Part shown: piece by piece, positions 26,689-38,180 of the stretch
Layout: each line of letters begins with the position of its first letter
Position numbering within the stretch: the stretch's first letter is position 1
Translations under genes and position numbers: made by a program
Notes under the pieces: generated by a model
The model's input: the letters and a program-made list of their open reading frames with translations, nothing else
Database searches by the model: none
What the model was told of the DNA's origin: nothing
Assembly (NCBI RefSeq): GCF_030704305.1
Contig: NZ_CP131935.1
Location: 1,984,001 to 2,048,000 of the forward strand
Reading direction: 5' to 3'
DNA: 64,000 bases
Source of the DNA: Massilia sp. R2A-15
GTDB taxonomy: Bacteria > Pseudomonadota > Gammaproteobacteria > Burkholderiales > Burkholderiaceae_D

Positions 26689-29600
26689 TTACCCCACGAA
26701 TTTGCGGGCGTTGCGGTACATGCGCATCCACGGCGATTCCTCGCCCCACGACGTCGGATGCCACGACTGCTGCACCGAGCGGAACACGCGCTCGGCGTGC
26801 GGCATCATCACGGAAAAGCGCCCGTCCGCCGTCGTCACCGCGGTCAGGCCCTGTGGCGAACCGTTCGGGTTGAACGGATACACCTCGGTCGCCTCGCCCC
26901 GGTTGTCGACATAGCGCAGCGCGCGAATCACCGCATCGGCGTCGCCCGTCTGCGAGAAGTCCGCGTAGCCCTCGCCGTGCGCGATCGCGATCGGCGTCTT
27001 CGTGCCCGCCATCCCGCTGAAGAAGATCGACGGCGAGTCCAGCACTTCGACCATGCCGAAGCGCGCCTCGAACTGCTCCGACTTGTTGCGCGTGAACTTC
27101 GGCCACGCATGCGCGCCCGGGATGATCGACTTCAGGTTGCTCATCATCTGGCAGCCATTGCACACACCCAGGCCGAAGGTGTCGGTGCGGTTGAAGAAGC
27201 GCGCGAACTGGTCGGCCAGCAGATTGTTGAACAGGATCGTCTTGGCCCAGCCTTCGCCGGCGCCCAGCACGTCGCCGTACGAGAAGCCGCCCACCGCGAT
27301 CACGCCCTGGAAGTCGTCCAGCTTCACTCGGCCCGCAATCAGGTCGCTCATGTGAACGTCGATGGCCGCAAAGCCCGCCTGGTGCATCACATACGCCGTC
27401 TCGATGTGCGAGTTGACGCCCTGCTCGCGCAGGATCGCCACGCGCGGACGCGCGCCGCCGATGAACGGCGCCGCTACGTTCTCGCTCGGGTCGAACGTCA
27501 GCACCGGCGAAATGCCAGGATCGGTTTCGTCCAGCAGGCGGTCGTATTCGGCGTCGGCGCAAGCCGGGTTGTCGCGCAGGCGCGCGATGCGCCAGCTGGT
27601 CTCGCTCCACAGGCGGTGCAGCGCACTGCGCTGTTCGCTGTACACGGTCTTGGCGTCGCGCGTGAACTCGATCACGCCGCGGTCGTTCGGCTTGCCGATG
27701 ATGTGGCTGCAGGCGCCCAGCTGATGCTGGCGCAGCACGTTCATTACCGCCGATTTATCGTCGGCGCGCACCTGGATCACGGCGCCCAGTTCTTCCGCGA
27801 ACAGCGCGCGCAGGGTCAGCTCGTTGCGGCGCTCGGACACCTGGCCGGCCCAGTTCTTCGCATCGCCCCAGTCGGCCGCGTGTTCGCCTTCCATCGCCAG
27901 GATGTCGAGATTGATCGACAGGCCGCAGCGGCCGGCGAACGCCATCTCGCACAGCGCCGCATACAGGCCGCCGTCCGAACGGTCGTGGTAAGCGAGCAGC
28001 TTGCCGTCGCTGTTCAATCGCTGGACCGCGTTGAAGAAGCCTTTCAGGTCGTCCGCGCTGTCCACGTCCGGCGTGTCGTTGCCGAGTTGCTGCGTCACTT
28101 GCGCCAGCGCCGAGGCGCCCATGCGGTTCTTGCCGCGTCCGAGGTCCACCAGGATCAGCGCGGTCTCGCCGGCGTCCATCCGGATCTGCGGCGTCAGCGT
28201 GCGGCGGATGTCGGTCACCGGCGCGAACGACGAGACGATCAGCGACACCGGCGACACCACGGCCTTGGCCGCATCGCCGTCGGTCCAGGTGGTGCGCATC
28301 GACAGCGAGTCCTTGCCGACCGGGATGCTGATCCCCAGCGCAGGACACAGCTCCATGCCGACCGCCTTGACGGTGTCGAACAGCGCCGCGTCCTGGCCCG
28401 GCTGGCCGCAGGCGGCCATCCAGTTGGCCGACAGCTTGATGTCGCCGATTTCCCTGATTGGCGCCGCGGCGATGTTGGTGATTGCCTCGCCCACCGCCAT
28501 GCGGCCCGACGCGGCAGCGTCGATCACCGCCAGCGGCGTGCGCTCGCCCATCGCCATCGCTTCGCCCAGGTAGCCGTCGAAGCTCATCGCGGTGACGGCG
28601 CAATCGGCCACCGGCACCTGCCACGGACCGACCATCTGGTCGCGCGCGGTCATGCCGCCCACGCTGCGGTCGCCGATCGTGATCAGGAAGGACTTGTCGC
28701 CCACTGTCGGCAGCAGCAGCACCTTACGCGCCACTTCCGCCAGATCGAGGCCGGTCAGGTCGACCGGTGCGAAGTCGTTGGTCACATGATTCACGTCACG
28801 CTGCATCTTCGGCGGTTTGCCGAGCAGGACGTCCATCGGCATGTCGACCGGGTTGTTCCCGTTGAGGTCATCGACCACCTTCAACTGGCGCTCTTCGGTC
28901 GCCACGCCCACGGCGGCGAACAGGCAGCGCTCGCGCTCGCACAGGGCGGCAAACAGCGGCAGGTTCTGCGGCGCGATCGCCAGCACGTAGCGTTCCTGCG
29001 ACTCGTTGCACCAGATTTCCTTCGGCGCCATGCCGCTTTCCTCCAGCGGCACCTTGCGCAGGTTGAAGATCGCGCCGCGCTTGGCGTCGTTGGTGATTTC
29101 CGGGAAAGCGTTCGACAGGCCGCCGGCGCCCACGTCGTGGATCGAGATGATCGGATTGTCGGCGCCCATCTGCCAGCACGCGTTGATCACTTCCTGCGCG
29201 CGCCGCTCCATTTCCGGATTGCCGCGCTGGACCGAGTCGAAGTCCAGGTCCGCGGTGTTGGCGCCGGTCGCCATCGACGACGCGGCGCTGCCGCCCATGC
29301 CGATGCGCATGCCGGGGCCGCCCAGCTGGATCAGCAGGCTGCCGACCGGGATGTCGTTCTTGTGGGTGTGCTGGTCGGCGATGCTGCCGATGCCGCCGGC
29401 GATCATGATCGGCTTGTGGTAGCCGTACACGGTGTCCGGCGCGCCGGCCGACAGGCGCCCGACGTTCTGCTCGTAGGTGCGGAAGTAGCCGCCCAGGACG
29501 GGCCGGCCGAATTCATTCGAGAACGCGGCGCCGCCAAGCGGGCCGTCGATCATGATCTGCAGCGGCGAAGCGATGCGCTCAGGCTTTCCATAGAAGGTGG

Positions 29601-30732
29601 CTGGTGCGCGCTGGGCGAACGGCGCATTGACGCTGGCGGCGTTCTCCCACGGACGCACGGCGCCTGGAATCATCAGGTTCGACACCGTGAAGCCGGTCAG
29701 GCCGGCCTTCGGCTTGGCGCCGCGGCCCGTCGCCCCCTCGTCGCGGATTTCGCCGCCGGCGCCGGTCGAGGCGCCCTGGAACGGCGAGATCGCGGTGGGG
29801 TGGTTGTGCGTCTCGACCTTCATCAGCGTGTGCGTCAGTTCGGTCGCCGCCGCGTATTCGTGATTCGCGCCGCGCGGGTAGAAGCGAGTGACGGCGGCGC
29901 CTTCGATGATGGACGAGTTGTCGCTGTACGCGACGATCGTGCCCTTCGGCGCCAGCTGGTGCGTATTTTTGATCATCTGGAACAGCGACTTGTCCTGCGC
30001 CTCGCCGTCGATGGTCCAGTCGGCGTTGAAGATCTTGTGGCGGCAATGCTCGCTGTTAGCCTGCGCGAACATCATCAGTTCGACGTCGGTCGGGTTGCGG
30101 CGCTCACGCGTGAACGCATCGACCAGGTAGTCGATTTCGTCTTCCGACAAGGCCAGGCCAAGGTCGGTGTTGGCCTGCTCCAGCGCGGCCCTGCCCTCGC
30201 CCAGCAGATCGACCGATTCCAGCGGCTTCGCTTCCAGTTCGCGGAACAAGCCCGCCGCCTCATCGGCGCTGCGCAGCACCGATTCGGTCATGCGGTCATG
30301 CAGCAGGCCAGCCACCGCCGCCAGTTCGGCCTCGGTCAGCTTCTTCGCCGCGCCGATGCCGGTACCCAGCAGGCCGGCCTTCAGTTCGAGCGTGTACGCC
30401 ACGCCGCGCTCGATGCGGTGGATGTGCGCCATGCCGCAGTTGTGCGCGATGTCGGTCGCCTTCGACGCCCACGGCGAAATCGTGCCGAAGCGCGGGATCA
30501 CGAAGAACGCTTCGGTGGCGCCGCTCGCCTTCTCCGCATGCGCCGGTTCGCCGTAGGTCAGCATTGCCTCGAGGCGGCCGGTGTCCTCGGCGGACAGCGG
30601 CGCGGGGGAATCGATGAAGTGGACGAATCGCGCCTGGACGGCGGCAATGTGGGGGGCGGCCGATTGGAGCTGGCTCAGGAGGCGTTGGCTACGGAATGCG
30701 GAAAGGGCATTGGAACCCGGCAGAATCAACAT
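26689..30732 (-). CDS. purL: Phosphoribosylformylglycinamidine synthase PurL
   Basis: A large single-chain PurL of 1347 residues that catalyses the fourth step of purine synthesis (FGAR plus glutamine and ATP to FGAM). The central synthetase part has the H-N-H-P-T-A-I-S-P motif and G-A-G-G-L-S-N-A. The C-terminal glutaminase has the nucleophile cysteine in G-V-C-N-G-C-Q-M and a final H-A-E-R-V-F. The start at 30732 (M-L-I-L-P-G-S) matches family N-termini, although the ribosome-binding site is weak. The frame stays open far upstream on this strand, but that extension runs antisense to the receiver-TPR gene and is not coding. Confidence 0.96.
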   Translation of the reverse strand: MLILPGSNALSAFRSQRLLSQLQSAAPHIAAVQARFVHFIDSPAPLSAEDTGRLEAMLTYGEPAHAEKASGATEAFFVIPRFGTISPWASKATDIAHNCGMAHIHRIERGVAYTLELKAGLLGTGIGAAKKLTEAELAAVAGLLHDRMTESVLRSADEAAGLFRELEAKPLESVDLLGEGRAALEQANTDLGLALSEDEIDYLVDAFTRERRNPTDVELMMFAQANSEHCRHKIFNADWTIDGEAQDKSLFQMIKNTHQLAPKGTIVAYSDNSSIIEGAAVTRFYPRGANHEYAAATELTHTLMKVETHNHPTAISPFQGASTGAGGEIRDEGATGRGAKPKAGLTGFTVSNLMIPGAVRPWENAASVNAPFAQRAPATFYGKPERIASPLQIMIDGPLGGAAFSNEFGRPVLGGYFRTYEQNVGRLSAGAPDTVYGYHKPIMIAGGIGSIADQHTHKNDIPVGSLLIQLGGPGMRIGMGGSAASSMATGANTADLDFDSVQRGNPEMERRAQEVINACWQMGADNPIISIHDVGAGGLSNAFPEITNDAKRGAIFNLRKVPLEESGMAPKEIWCNESQERYVLAIAPQNLPLFAALCERERCLFAAVGVATEERQLKVVDDLNGNNPVDMPMDVLLGKPPKMQRDVNHVTNDFAPVDLTGLDLAEVARKVLLLPTVGDKSFLITIGDRSVGGMTARDQMVGPWQVPVADCAVTAMSFDGYLGEAMAMGERTPLAVIDAAASGRMAVGEAITNIAAAPIREIGDIKLSANWMAACGQPGQDAALFDTVKAVGMELCPALGISIPVGKDSLSMRTTWTDGDAAKAVVSPVSLIVSSFAPVTDIRRTLTPQIRMDAGETALILVDLGRGKNRMGASALAQVTQQLGNDTPDVDSADDLKGFFNAVQRLNSDGKLLAYHDRSDGGLYAALCEMAFAGRCGLSINLDILAMEGEHAADWGDAKNWAGQVSERRNELTLRALFAEELGAVIQVRADDKSAVMNVLRQHQLGACSHIIGKPNDRGVIEFTRDAKTVYSEQRSALHRLWSETSWRIARLRDNPACADAEYDRLLDETDPGISPVLTFDPSENVAAPFIGGARPRVAILREQGVNSHIETAYVMHQAGFAAIDVHMSDLIAGRVKLDDFQGVIAVGGFSYGDVLGAGEGWAKTILFNNLLADQFARFFNRTDTFGLGVCNGCQMMSNLKSIIPGAHAWPKFTRNKSEQFEARFGMVEVLDSPSIFFSGMAGTKTPIAIAHGEGYADFSQTGDADAVIRALRYVDNRGEATEVYPFNPNGSPQGLTAVTTADGRFSVMMPHAERVFRSVQQSWHPTSWGEESPWMRMYRNARKFVG

Positions 30733-30963
30733 GGTTGGACTTTGGTTGATGCAGCGTGGCTGCGGGTTAAGGGTCGAAGTGGCACTGATGATGAGTGAGG
30801 CGTTTTTCCTTAGCCCGCTATTATACCGCTCCCTATGAGGAAGCTGGTTCGCCTCCCCTATTGCTTTCCATATAAACAATAGCGTATTGTCCAGCTTCAA
30901 GACTTTCCGGCATCTGCCGTTAGTACAAGGAAAGCGCCGAGACAACCCACCAAAGCCGAGCCG

Positions 30964-32592
30964 ATGCAAACCAACAGCAATTTGTCTGTCCTCGTGGTCG
31001 ATCCCAATCCCGGCATGCGGGGCAACCTGAAGAACATGCTGGCCCAGGCCGGCATCAGCAAGATCGACTTCGCCGTCAGCGCCGGCACGGCGATCCGGCT
31101 GCTGTCCACGCGCAGCTTCGACATCATCCTGTGCGAATATGACCTCGGCGGCAGCGCCGGCGACGGCCAGGATGGCCAGCAGCTGCTCGAAGACCTGCGC
31201 CACCACAATCTGATTGGCCTGCTGACCATTTTCATCATGATCACGTCGGAGGGCGTGTACGGCAAGGTGGTCAGCGCGGCGGAGCTGACCCCGACCGACT
31301 ACATCCTCAAGCCGTTCACGGTGGAGATGCTGGCCGGCCGCATTGCTCGCGCGATCGAGCGGCGCGCGGCCTTCCTGCCGGCCTACCAGCAGATCGGCCA
31401 GGGCAACCTGCGCGAGGCGGTGCGCTTGTGCGCGCTGGGCGAAGCGGCCCATGCACGCTACGCCGCCGACTTCACCCGCCTGCGCGCCGAACTGCACGTG
31501 AGCCTGAACGAACTGCCTGAAGCGGAGCGCCTCTACAGCGCCGTGATGGAGGCCAAGCCCGTTGGCTGGGCCGCGCTTGGCCTGGCACGCACGCTGTTCG
31601 CGCAGGAGCGCCATGAGGAAGCCGAAACCCTGTTGACCAAGCTGGTGGCGCAGAATCCGAAACTGATGGCGGCCTACGACCTGCTCGCGCGCTGCCATGA
31701 GGCCAGCGGCGCCCCGGCCCGCGCCCAACTGGTGCTGGAAGACGCGGTGGCGATTTCGCCGCATATGGTGCGGCGCCTGCGCAAGCTGGGCGAAGTGGCG
31801 CTCGACGCCGGCGACGCCGCGGCGGCCGAGCGCTCGTTCAAACAGGTAGTCGCCAAGGCGAAGTATTCGGAATTCCGCGACCCGGAGGACCACGTCAACC
31901 TGATCCGGGCGCTGATCCGCAACGGCGACCTGGCGCAGGCAGGAAGCATGATCCGCGACCTGGAGAAGTCCTTGCGCGGCAATCCGGCGACCGAGGTGTG
32001 CAAGGCGATCTCCAACGCGATGCTGCACGAATCGTCGGGCAATGCCGCGGCGGCGGCCGGCGAGCTCAGTACCGCGGTGCAGGCCGTGCGAGCCAGCGCG
32101 GCGGTGTCGAGCAAGCTCAAAATCGGGCTGGCGCGCAGCTGCCTGAGCGCGCGGCTCGACCAGGAGGCGTCCGAGGTCATGCTGGCGGTGATGAACGATG
32201 TCGGCAGCGGCGTCTCGATGCAGCAGGCGATGGGCGTGTTCGTCAAGGCCGGGCGGCCGGACTTGGCCGAGGGGATGGGTTCCCAGCTCAAGGCCAAGGC
32301 CAGGGCGCTGCTCGATGTCGCGGACGAAAAGGCCGGAATGGCCGACTACAAGGGCGCGGTGCATTCGCTGCTGGAAGCGCGCCATATGTCGCCGGGGAAC
32401 CTGTCGGTGATGTTCGCGCTGGCGAACGGCATCCTGCGGCAAATCAACGAGCTGGGATGGGATCATCCGCTGGCCGAGCAGTGTGCGGGCGTCATCGACA
32501 CCATCCGCAAGCTCGATGCTGCGCACGCGGAGCTGGGGCCGTTGAACGAGGCTTACCTGGCCGCGAAGCGCAAGTACGGTATCGCGAACTGA
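30964..32592 (+). CDS. Response regulator receiver domain fused to TPR repeats, atypical phospho-acceptor
   Basis: A 542-residue cytosolic protein. Residues 7-130 form a CheY-like receiver (Asp13, Thr in I-T-S-E, Lys in Y-I-L-K-P-F). The rest is a series of tetratricopeptide repeats, for example [14 protein letters not shown]. There is no DNA-binding output, so it acts through protein contacts. The usual phospho-acceptor Asp position holds Glu58 (I-I-L-C-E-Y-D-L-G); Asp60 lies two residues on. Only one of the usual two acidic residues is present at the N-terminus. No histidine kinase is nearby. It is divergent from purL. Confidence 0.87.
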   Translation: MQTNSNLSVLVVDPNPGMRGNLKNMLAQAGISKIDFAVSAGTAIRLLSTRSFDIILCEYDLGGSAGDGQDGQQLLEDLRHHNLIGLLTIFIMITSEGVYGKVVSAAELTPTDYILKPFTVEMLAGRIARAIERRAAFLPAYQQIGQGNLREAVRLCALGEAAHARYAADFTRLRAELHVSLNELPEAERLYSAVMEAKPVGWAALGLARTLFAQERHEEAETLLTKLVAQNPKLMAAYDLLARCHEASGAPARAQLVLEDAVAISPHMVRRLRKLGEVALDAGDAAAAERSFKQVVAKAKYSEFRDPEDHVNLIRALIRNGDLAQAGSMIRDLEKSLRGNPATEVCKAISNAMLHESSGNAAAAAGELSTAVQAVRASAAVSSKLKIGLARSCLSARLDQEASEVMLAVMNDVGSGVSMQQAMGVFVKAGRPDLAEGMGSQLKAKARALLDVADEKAGMADYKGAVHSLLEARHMSPGNLSVMFALANGILRQINELGWDHPLAEQCAGVIDTIRKLDAAHAELGPLNEAYLAAKRKYGIAN

Positions 32593-32634
32593 AAAGCGAA
32601 GATGCGGTCAGCGCCCAACGCCGTAAAGTTAAGC

Positions 32635-32725
32635 CGTCGTACCTGCGCAGGTAGGTACCCATACTGAGCGTGCTTTACCTCGTCGGCATGCTCAGCATGG
32701 GTACCCGCCTGCGCGGGTACGACGG
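32635..32725. repeat. Palindromic repeat doublet (family B)
   Basis: Two units in inverted orientation, CGTCGTACCTGCGCAGGTA on the left and GGGTACCCGCCTGCGCGGGT then ACGACG on the right, with pairing inner parts (CCATACTGAGC / GCTCAGCATGG). A T run follows the right end, so it could terminate the receiver-TPR transcript. Confidence 0.83.
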
Positions 32726-32786
32726 TTTTTAGGCTGATGCGCCTCCGTGCGGTGCTGACTTATTCCTTAACTTAACGGCATTAGGG

Positions 32787-35700
32787 TCAGCGCCGCGTGA
32801 ATTCCGGGGTCTGGTCCTGCGGACCTGACCCCATCTTCCCCCACCCACCACCGCCAGGCGTTTCGACCACGAACACGTCGCCCGTCGCCATCTCGACCTT
32901 GCCGATATGGCCTAGCTGCTCCACGCTGCCGTCAAGCCGCAGCACCCAGTTCTTCCCGACCGCGCCAGGCTCGCCGCCGGCCATCCCGAACGGCGGATAA
33001 ATCCGGTTGTTCGACAGGATCGCCGCCGTCATCGGCTCCAGGAACCGCACCTTGCGTACGCCGCCATTGCCGCCGTGCCAGCGCCCCGCCCCGCCCGAAC
33101 CGTGCCGGATCTCGTAGCTCTCCAGCCGCACCGGGAAGCGGAATTCGAGAATCTCCGGATCGGTGAGCCGCGAATTGGTCATGTTCGTCTGGACTACGTC
33201 GGTGCCGTCGAACCCTTCGCCCGCGCCCGAGCCGCCGGAGATGGTCTCGTAATACTGGTAGCGCGCATTCCCGAACGTGAAGTTGTTCATCGTGCCCTGC
33301 GCGGCCGCCATCGCACCCAGCGCGCCGTACAGCGCGTTCGTGATGCAGGTCGAGGTCTCGACATTGCCCGACACGACCGACGCCGGATAGCGCGGATTGA
33401 GCATCGAGCCTTCCGGGATGATCACGTGCAGCGGCTTGAGGCAGCCGGCGTTGAGCGGGATCTCGTCGTCCACCAGCGTGCGGAACACGTACAGCACCGC
33501 GGCCATGCACACCGCCGACGGCGCGTTGAAGTTGTTGTCCACCTGCGCGGACGTTCCGGTGAAATCGATCTGCGCGCTGCGCGCGGCCGCATCGACCCGG
33601 ATCGCCACCTGGATGCGCGCGCCGTTGTCGAGCTCCAGGCAGTACTCACCATCATGCAACGCCGCGATCACGCGCCGTACCGCTTCCTCCGCGTTGTCCT
33701 GCACGTGTCCCATGTAGGCCTGCACCACGTCGAGGCCGAAGTGCGCGACCATCTTGCGCAGTTCATCGACGCCTTTCTGATTGGCCGCTACCTGCGCGCG
33801 CAGGTCGGCCATGTTCTGGTCCGGATTGCGCGCCGGGTAGCGCGCGCCGGCCAGCAGCGCGCGCGTTTCGGCGTCGCGTATGAGACCGGTGGCGCCATCG
33901 ACCAGCTTGAAATTGTCGATCAGGACACCCTCTTCCTCGATCGTGCGCGAATCGGGCGGCATCGAGCCGGGCGTGGTGCCGCCAATGTCGGCGTGGTGTC
34001 CGCGCGAGCCAACATAAAACAGGATCCGCTCCCCAGCCTCATCAAACACCGGCGAGATCACCGTGACGTCGGGCAGGTGCGTGCCGCCGTGGTACGGATC
34101 GTTGAGCATGAAGACGTCGCCGTCGCGCATTGCGCCGGCATTGCGCTGCATGACCGTCTTGATGCTCTCGCCCATCGAGCCCAGGTGCACCGGCATGTGC
34201 GGCGCATTGGCGATCAGGTTGCCGTCGCCGTCGAAAATCGCGCAGCTGAAGTCGAGCCGCTCCTTGATGTTGACCGAGTACGCGGTGTTCTGCAGCCGCA
34301 GCCCCATCTGCTCGGCGATCGACATGAACAGGTTGTTGAAGATTTCGAGCATGACCGGGTCGGCGCTGGTGCCTATCGCGCGGCGTTCGGGCAGCGCTTC
34401 GACGCGCGTCATCACGATGTGGCCGAATGGCGTCACGCGCGCCTGCCAGCCCCGCTCCACCACCGTGGTCGCATTGTCCTCGGCGATGATGGCCGGGCCG
34501 TCGATGGCGTCGCCGGATCGCAGGTCGGCGCGCACGTACAGGGCTGTCTTGCGCCAGGTGTCGTCGCCGAAGGTACGCACCGTCTCGCGCGGAGCCAGCG
34601 GGCCCTGGCGCGGCGCCTCCACGACCGCTTCTTCCGCCGGCGCTCCGGACGCGCCGATCGCCTCGACCGACACCGCTTCCACCACCAGCGCCTTGGCCGG
34701 CATCAGGAAAGAGAAGCGCTTCTTGTAGGCCGTTTCGAACTGGCGCTTCATTCCCGCCGGGTCGTCGAACAGCACGATGATGGCCGAATCGGTGCCTTCG
34801 TAGCGCAGGTGGACGCGCCGGACGAGGGTGATGCGTTCAGGCGCGACGTCCTGCGCCAGCAGTTCCTGCCGCACGCCCTCGCCGAGCGCGTCCAGCCGCA
34901 GCGCCAGGTCGTCCGCCGCATCGAGCCGCAGTTCGACCGCCGATTCGCGCATCGCAGTCTGGTCGGCCAGCCCCATGCCGTATGCCGACAGCACGCCGGC
35001 CAGCGAATGCACGAACACCGTCTTCATTCCCAGCGCGTCGGCAACCAGGCAGGCGTGCTGCCCGCCGGCGCCGCCGAAGCTGGTCAGCGTGTATTCGGTG
35101 ACGTCGTGGCCGCGCTGTACCGATATCTGCTTGATCGCATTGGCCATATTCCCGACCGCGATGCGGATGAAGCCCTCGGCCACCTGCTCGGGCTTCGGCA
35201 CGGCGCCAGTGGCCGCGCCAATCTGATACGCCATCTCGTTGAATTGCTTTAAAACCGTATCATAATCAAGCGCTTGCGCACCGTCCTCGCCGAACAGGCG
35301 CGGGAAATACGCCGGCTGGATTTTGCCGAGCATGACGTTGCAGTCGGTGACCGCGAGCGGTCCGCCGCGCCGGTAACTGGCCGGCCCGGGATTGGCGCCC
35401 GCGCTGTCCGGACCGACCCGATAGCGGCTGCCGTCGAAATGCAGGATCGAACCGCCGCCGGCCGCCACTGTGTGAATGCTCATCATCGCCGCGCGCATGC
35501 GCACACCCGCGACCTGGGTTTCGAACACGCGCTCGAACTCGCCCGAGAAATGCGACACGTCGGTCGATGTGCCGCCCATGTCGAAGCCGATCACGCGCTC
35601 GAACCCGGCCAGCTGGCTCGCGCGCACCATGCCGACGATGCCGCCGGCGGGACCGGACAGGATGCTGTCCTTGCCGTGGAAGGCGCGCGCGTCGGTCAGC

Positions 35701-36407
35701 CCGCCGTTCGACTGCATGAACTGCAGGTTCACGCCCGGCATCTGCGACGCCACCTGTTCGACGTAGCGGCCGAGGTTCGGCGACAGGTAGGCGTCCACCA
35801 CCGTGGTGTCGCCGCGCGCCACCAGCTTCATCATCGGACTGACCTGGTGCGACACCGACACCTGCGTAAAGCCGATCTCGCGCGCGATGCGCTCCGCCGC
35901 CGCCTCGTGCCCGGTGAAGCGGTAGCCGTGCATGAACACGATCGCCAGCGAGCGCAGGCCTTTGTCGTAGACCGCCTGCAGCGCGGCGCGGGTGGCCGTT
36001 TCGTCGATCGGCCGCAGCACGTCGCCATGCGCGCCGATGCGCTCGTCGATTTCCACCACCTCGCGGTACAGCAGTTCCGGCAGCACGATGTGGCGGTCGA
36101 ACAGGCGCGGACGGTTCTGGTAAGCGATGCGCAGCGCGTCGCGAAATCCGCGCGTGATCGCCAGCGCGGTCGGCTCGCCTTTGCGCTCGAGCAGCGCGTT
36201 GGTGGCGACCGTGGTGCCCATCTTGACCGCCTCGATGTGCGCGTCCGGCGTAGCGGCAAGCAGGTGGCGGATGCCGGCAACGGCGGCGTCGCGGTAGCGC
36301 GCGGGATCATCGGACAGCAGCTTGTGCGTGACAAGCGCGCCATCGGGCCGGCGCGCGACGATGTCGGTGAAAGTGCCTCCGCGGTCTATCCAGAACTGCC
36401 AATCCAT
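32787..36407 (-). CDS. 5-oxoprolinase / hydantoinase, fused HyuA-HyuB type
   Basis: A 1206-residue enzyme in which an N-terminal HyuA-like ATP-grasp/ASKHA part ([10 protein letters not shown] near residue 8; [11 protein letters not shown]) is fused to a C-terminal HyuB-like part (from about 700; [12 protein letters not shown] and [11 protein letters not shown]). That layout and length fit ATP-dependent 5-oxoprolinase (OPLAH type), which opens 5-oxoproline to glutamate in the cytosol; an N-methylhydantoinase is the alternative. The ATG at 36407 has a GAGGAG site. The last residues, [15 protein letters not shown], are encoded by a REP-like repeat and lie beyond the family's natural end. Confidence 0.9.
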   Translation of the reverse strand: MDWQFWIDRGGTFTDIVARRPDGALVTHKLLSDDPARYRDAAVAGIRHLLAATPDAHIEAVKMGTTVATNALLERKGEPTALAITRGFRDALRIAYQNRPRLFDRHIVLPELLYREVVEIDERIGAHGDVLRPIDETATRAALQAVYDKGLRSLAIVFMHGYRFTGHEAAAERIAREIGFTQVSVSHQVSPMMKLVARGDTTVVDAYLSPNLGRYVEQVASQMPGVNLQFMQSNGGLTDARAFHGKDSILSGPAGGIVGMVRASQLAGFERVIGFDMGGTSTDVSHFSGEFERVFETQVAGVRMRAAMMSIHTVAAGGGSILHFDGSRYRVGPDSAGANPGPASYRRGGPLAVTDCNVMLGKIQPAYFPRLFGEDGAQALDYDTVLKQFNEMAYQIGAATGAVPKPEQVAEGFIRIAVGNMANAIKQISVQRGHDVTEYTLTSFGGAGGQHACLVADALGMKTVFVHSLAGVLSAYGMGLADQTAMRESAVELRLDAADDLALRLDALGEGVRQELLAQDVAPERITLVRRVHLRYEGTDSAIIVLFDDPAGMKRQFETAYKKRFSFLMPAKALVVEAVSVEAIGASGAPAEEAVVEAPRQGPLAPRETVRTFGDDTWRKTALYVRADLRSGDAIDGPAIIAEDNATTVVERGWQARVTPFGHIVMTRVEALPERRAIGTSADPVMLEIFNNLFMSIAEQMGLRLQNTAYSVNIKERLDFSCAIFDGDGNLIANAPHMPVHLGSMGESIKTVMQRNAGAMRDGDVFMLNDPYHGGTHLPDVTVISPVFDEAGERILFYVGSRGHHADIGGTTPGSMPPDSRTIEEEGVLIDNFKLVDGATGLIRDAETRALLAGARYPARNPDQNMADLRAQVAANQKGVDELRKMVAHFGLDVVQAYMGHVQDNAEEAVRRVIAALHDGEYCLELDNGARIQVAIRVDAAARSAQIDFTGTSAQVDNNFNAPSAVCMAAVLYVFRTLVDDEIPLNAGCLKPLHVIIPEGSMLNPRYPASVVSGNVETSTCITNALYGALGAMAAAQGTMNNFTFGNARYQYYETISGGSGAGEGFDGTDVVQTNMTNSRLTDPEILEFRFPVRLESYEIRHGSGGAGRWHGGNGGVRKVRFLEPMTAAILSNNRIYPPFGMAGGEPGAVGKNWVLRLDGSVEQLGHIGKVEMATGDVFVVETPGGGGWGKMGSGPQDQTPEFTRR
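32806..32834. repeat. REP-like unit (family A) inside a 3' coding end
   Basis: An intact unit that overlaps the last codons of the oxoprolinase gene and is translated as [10 protein letters not shown]. Confidence 0.88.
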
Positions 36408-36499
36408 CCCTGACTCCTCGCTTGTTTCGCCTATTGTATTCGCCGAAAACGTAAAATTAGCGAAAATGCATGTTGGCCACTTCAAAATACAAGAAAACG

Positions 36500-37996
36500 A
36501 TGAAACCTCTATACACTGTGGCGCAAATCCGCGCGATCGAACAATCGGCCGCGGCGGCGCTTGAACCCGGCGCCTTGATGCAGCGCGCCGGCCAGTCCGC
36601 GGCCAAAGTGGCGCTCGCGCTGCTGGCGGGTCAACACAACCGCTCGGTCCTGCTGCTCGCCGGTCCCGGGAACAACGGCGGCGACGCGCTCGAAGCGGCC
36701 GCCAACCTCGCGCACACCAATGCCGGCGTGGAGGTGTCGGTGCTGCACCTGCCCGCGGGCCAGCAGGTGTCGGCCGAAACCGCGACCGCTCTGGAGCGGG
36801 CGATGGCCAGCCAGGCGCAATTCATCGATGGCCTTCCCGAGCGCGAGCCTGGCCTGGTGGTGGATGGCCTGTTCGGCATCGGCCTTGCGCGCGCTCTTGA
36901 CGGCCGCGCGCGCGACCTGGTTGAAGCGATCAATGACAAGGGCTGGCAGGTGCTGTCGCTCGACGTGCCGAGCGGCCTCGATGCGGACACTGGCGCGGTG
37001 GTCGGCCCGCATGGCGTGGCCGTTCGCGCCAGCCGCACCCTCACCTTCATCGGCGATAAGCCCGGCTTGCACACCGGCGACGCGCGCGACCACACCGGCG
37101 AAGTCCAGGTCGAGGGCCTGGGCATCGAAGCGCAGCACTTGCTGGGCACCGACGCTGAATTGAGCGAGCCGGCGCTGTTCGCTGCGCAGTTGACGCCGCG
37201 CGCTCACAATTCGCATAAGGGCAGCTACGGCGATGTCGCCATTGTCGGCGGCGCGCACGGCATGGCGGGCGCCGCGATGCTGGCCGCACGCGGCGCGCTG
37301 TTCATCGGCGCCGGGCGCACACTGGTCGCGGCGATGCACGCCGGGCCGGCGTTCGACAGCGTCCAGCCCGAGATCATGTTCCGCGACGCCGCCAACTATC
37401 CGCTGGATGCCGGCACGCTGGTGGTCGGCCCCGGCATGGGCGACTCGGCGCAGGCGATCGCGCTGCTGGCCGCGGCGCTGGCCGGCGACGCCGCGCTGGT
37501 GCTCGACGCCGACGCGCTCAACCTGATCGCCGAGAGCGTGGACCTGGAAGGCCGGCTGACTGCCCGCACGGCGCCGACCGTAATGACACCGCATCCGCTG
37601 GAAGCCGCGCGCCTGCTTGGCATCACCGCGGCCGAAGTCCAGCACGACCGGCCGGCCGCCGCGCGCAAGCTCGCCAGCCGATTCAAGGCAGTGGTGATTG
37701 TAAAAGGTTCGGGCAGCGTGATCGCTGCACCGGGCGGCGCACTGGCCATCAACCCGACCGGAAATCCGGGCCTTGCCACGGCCGGCACCGGCGATATCCT
37801 GGCGGGCATTTGCGGCGGCCTGCTGGCGCAGGGATGGCCGGCGCGCGATGCGGCCGTGGGTGCGGTGTGGCTGCACGGCGCGGCCGCCGACCGGCTGGTG
37901 AGGCAAGGCGTCGGGCCGATCGGGTTGTGCGCCGGCGAACTGCCGGCGGCGGCGCGCGCGGAGTTGAACGACCTGGTAGCGGCGCGGGGAAAGTGA
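36500..37996 (+). CDS. nnr: Bifunctional NAD(P)H-hydrate epimerase / ADP-dependent dehydratase
   Basis: A 498-residue repair enzyme for damaged NAD(P)H hydrates. The N-terminal YjeF epimerase domain (about 1-210) has A-G-P-G-N-N-G-G-D. The C-terminal ribokinase-like dehydratase domain has [15 protein letters not shown] and the ATP-site [13 protein letters not shown]. The ATG at 36500 starts at the conserved Y-T-V-A-Q-I-R-x-I-E; an in-frame ATG at 36470 would add ten residues. It is divergent from the oxoprolinase across a 92-base gap. NAD upkeep links it loosely with the nad genes at 55-60 kb. Confidence 0.95.
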   Translation: MKPLYTVAQIRAIEQSAAAALEPGALMQRAGQSAAKVALALLAGQHNRSVLLLAGPGNNGGDALEAAANLAHTNAGVEVSVLHLPAGQQVSAETATALERAMASQAQFIDGLPEREPGLVVDGLFGIGLARALDGRARDLVEAINDKGWQVLSLDVPSGLDADTGAVVGPHGVAVRASRTLTFIGDKPGLHTGDARDHTGEVQVEGLGIEAQHLLGTDAELSEPALFAAQLTPRAHNSHKGSYGDVAIVGGAHGMAGAAMLAARGALFIGAGRTLVAAMHAGPAFDSVQPEIMFRDAANYPLDAGTLVVGPGMGDSAQAIALLAAALAGDAALVLDADALNLIAESVDLEGRLTARTAPTVMTPHPLEAARLLGITAAEVQHDRPAAARKLASRFKAVVIVKGSGSVIAAPGGALAINPTGNPGLATAGTGDILAGICGGLLAQGWPARDAAVGAVWLHGAAADRLVRQGVGPIGLCAGELPAAARAELNDLVAARGK

Positions 37997-38033
37997 CAAG
38001 TCAGCACTGACGAAGGCCTGTTAGCCTAAAGAC

Positions 38034-38135
38034 CGTCGTACCCGCGCAGGGGAAACGCATGCGTTTCCCCCATGCTGAGTACACAGGGAAGGCAGAGCGC
38101 GCTCAGCATGGGTACCTGCCTTCGCAGGTACGACG
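38034..38135. repeat. Palindromic repeat doublet (family B) with nested palindrome
   Basis: An inverted doublet with CGTCGTACCCGCGCAGG and CCTGCCTTCGCAGGTACGACG ends. Inside the left unit, 38049-38070 is a perfect 22-base palindrome with arm GGGGAAACGCA that replaces the usual sequence. It lies between the convergent nnr and ABC-ATPase genes. Confidence 0.82.
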
Positions 38136-38180
38136 CACCAACTTAATTGCGTCAGTACCTGATCCCATCTTGGCGTTAAC

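Noticed and set aside
26575..30798. 1407-codon open frame on the plus strand
   Set aside because: It is exactly antisense to purL. The translation is Arg/His/Ala-rich with no recognisable domain, typical of the mirror frame of a GC-rich gene.
30733..30963. Possible purine riboswitch or PurR operator upstream of purL
   Set aside because: No purine-riboswitch core and no ACGCAAACGTTTGCGT-like operator could be found by eye.
30733..32526. Upstream in-frame extension of purL by about 600 codons
   Set aside because: The extension is antisense to the receiver-TPR gene, contains no domain, and PurL has its natural N-terminus at 30732.
38034..38135. Possible CRISPR-like or IS-end repeat
   Set aside because: Only an inverted doublet of a dispersed hairpin family; no regular spacing, spacers, transposase or target duplication.
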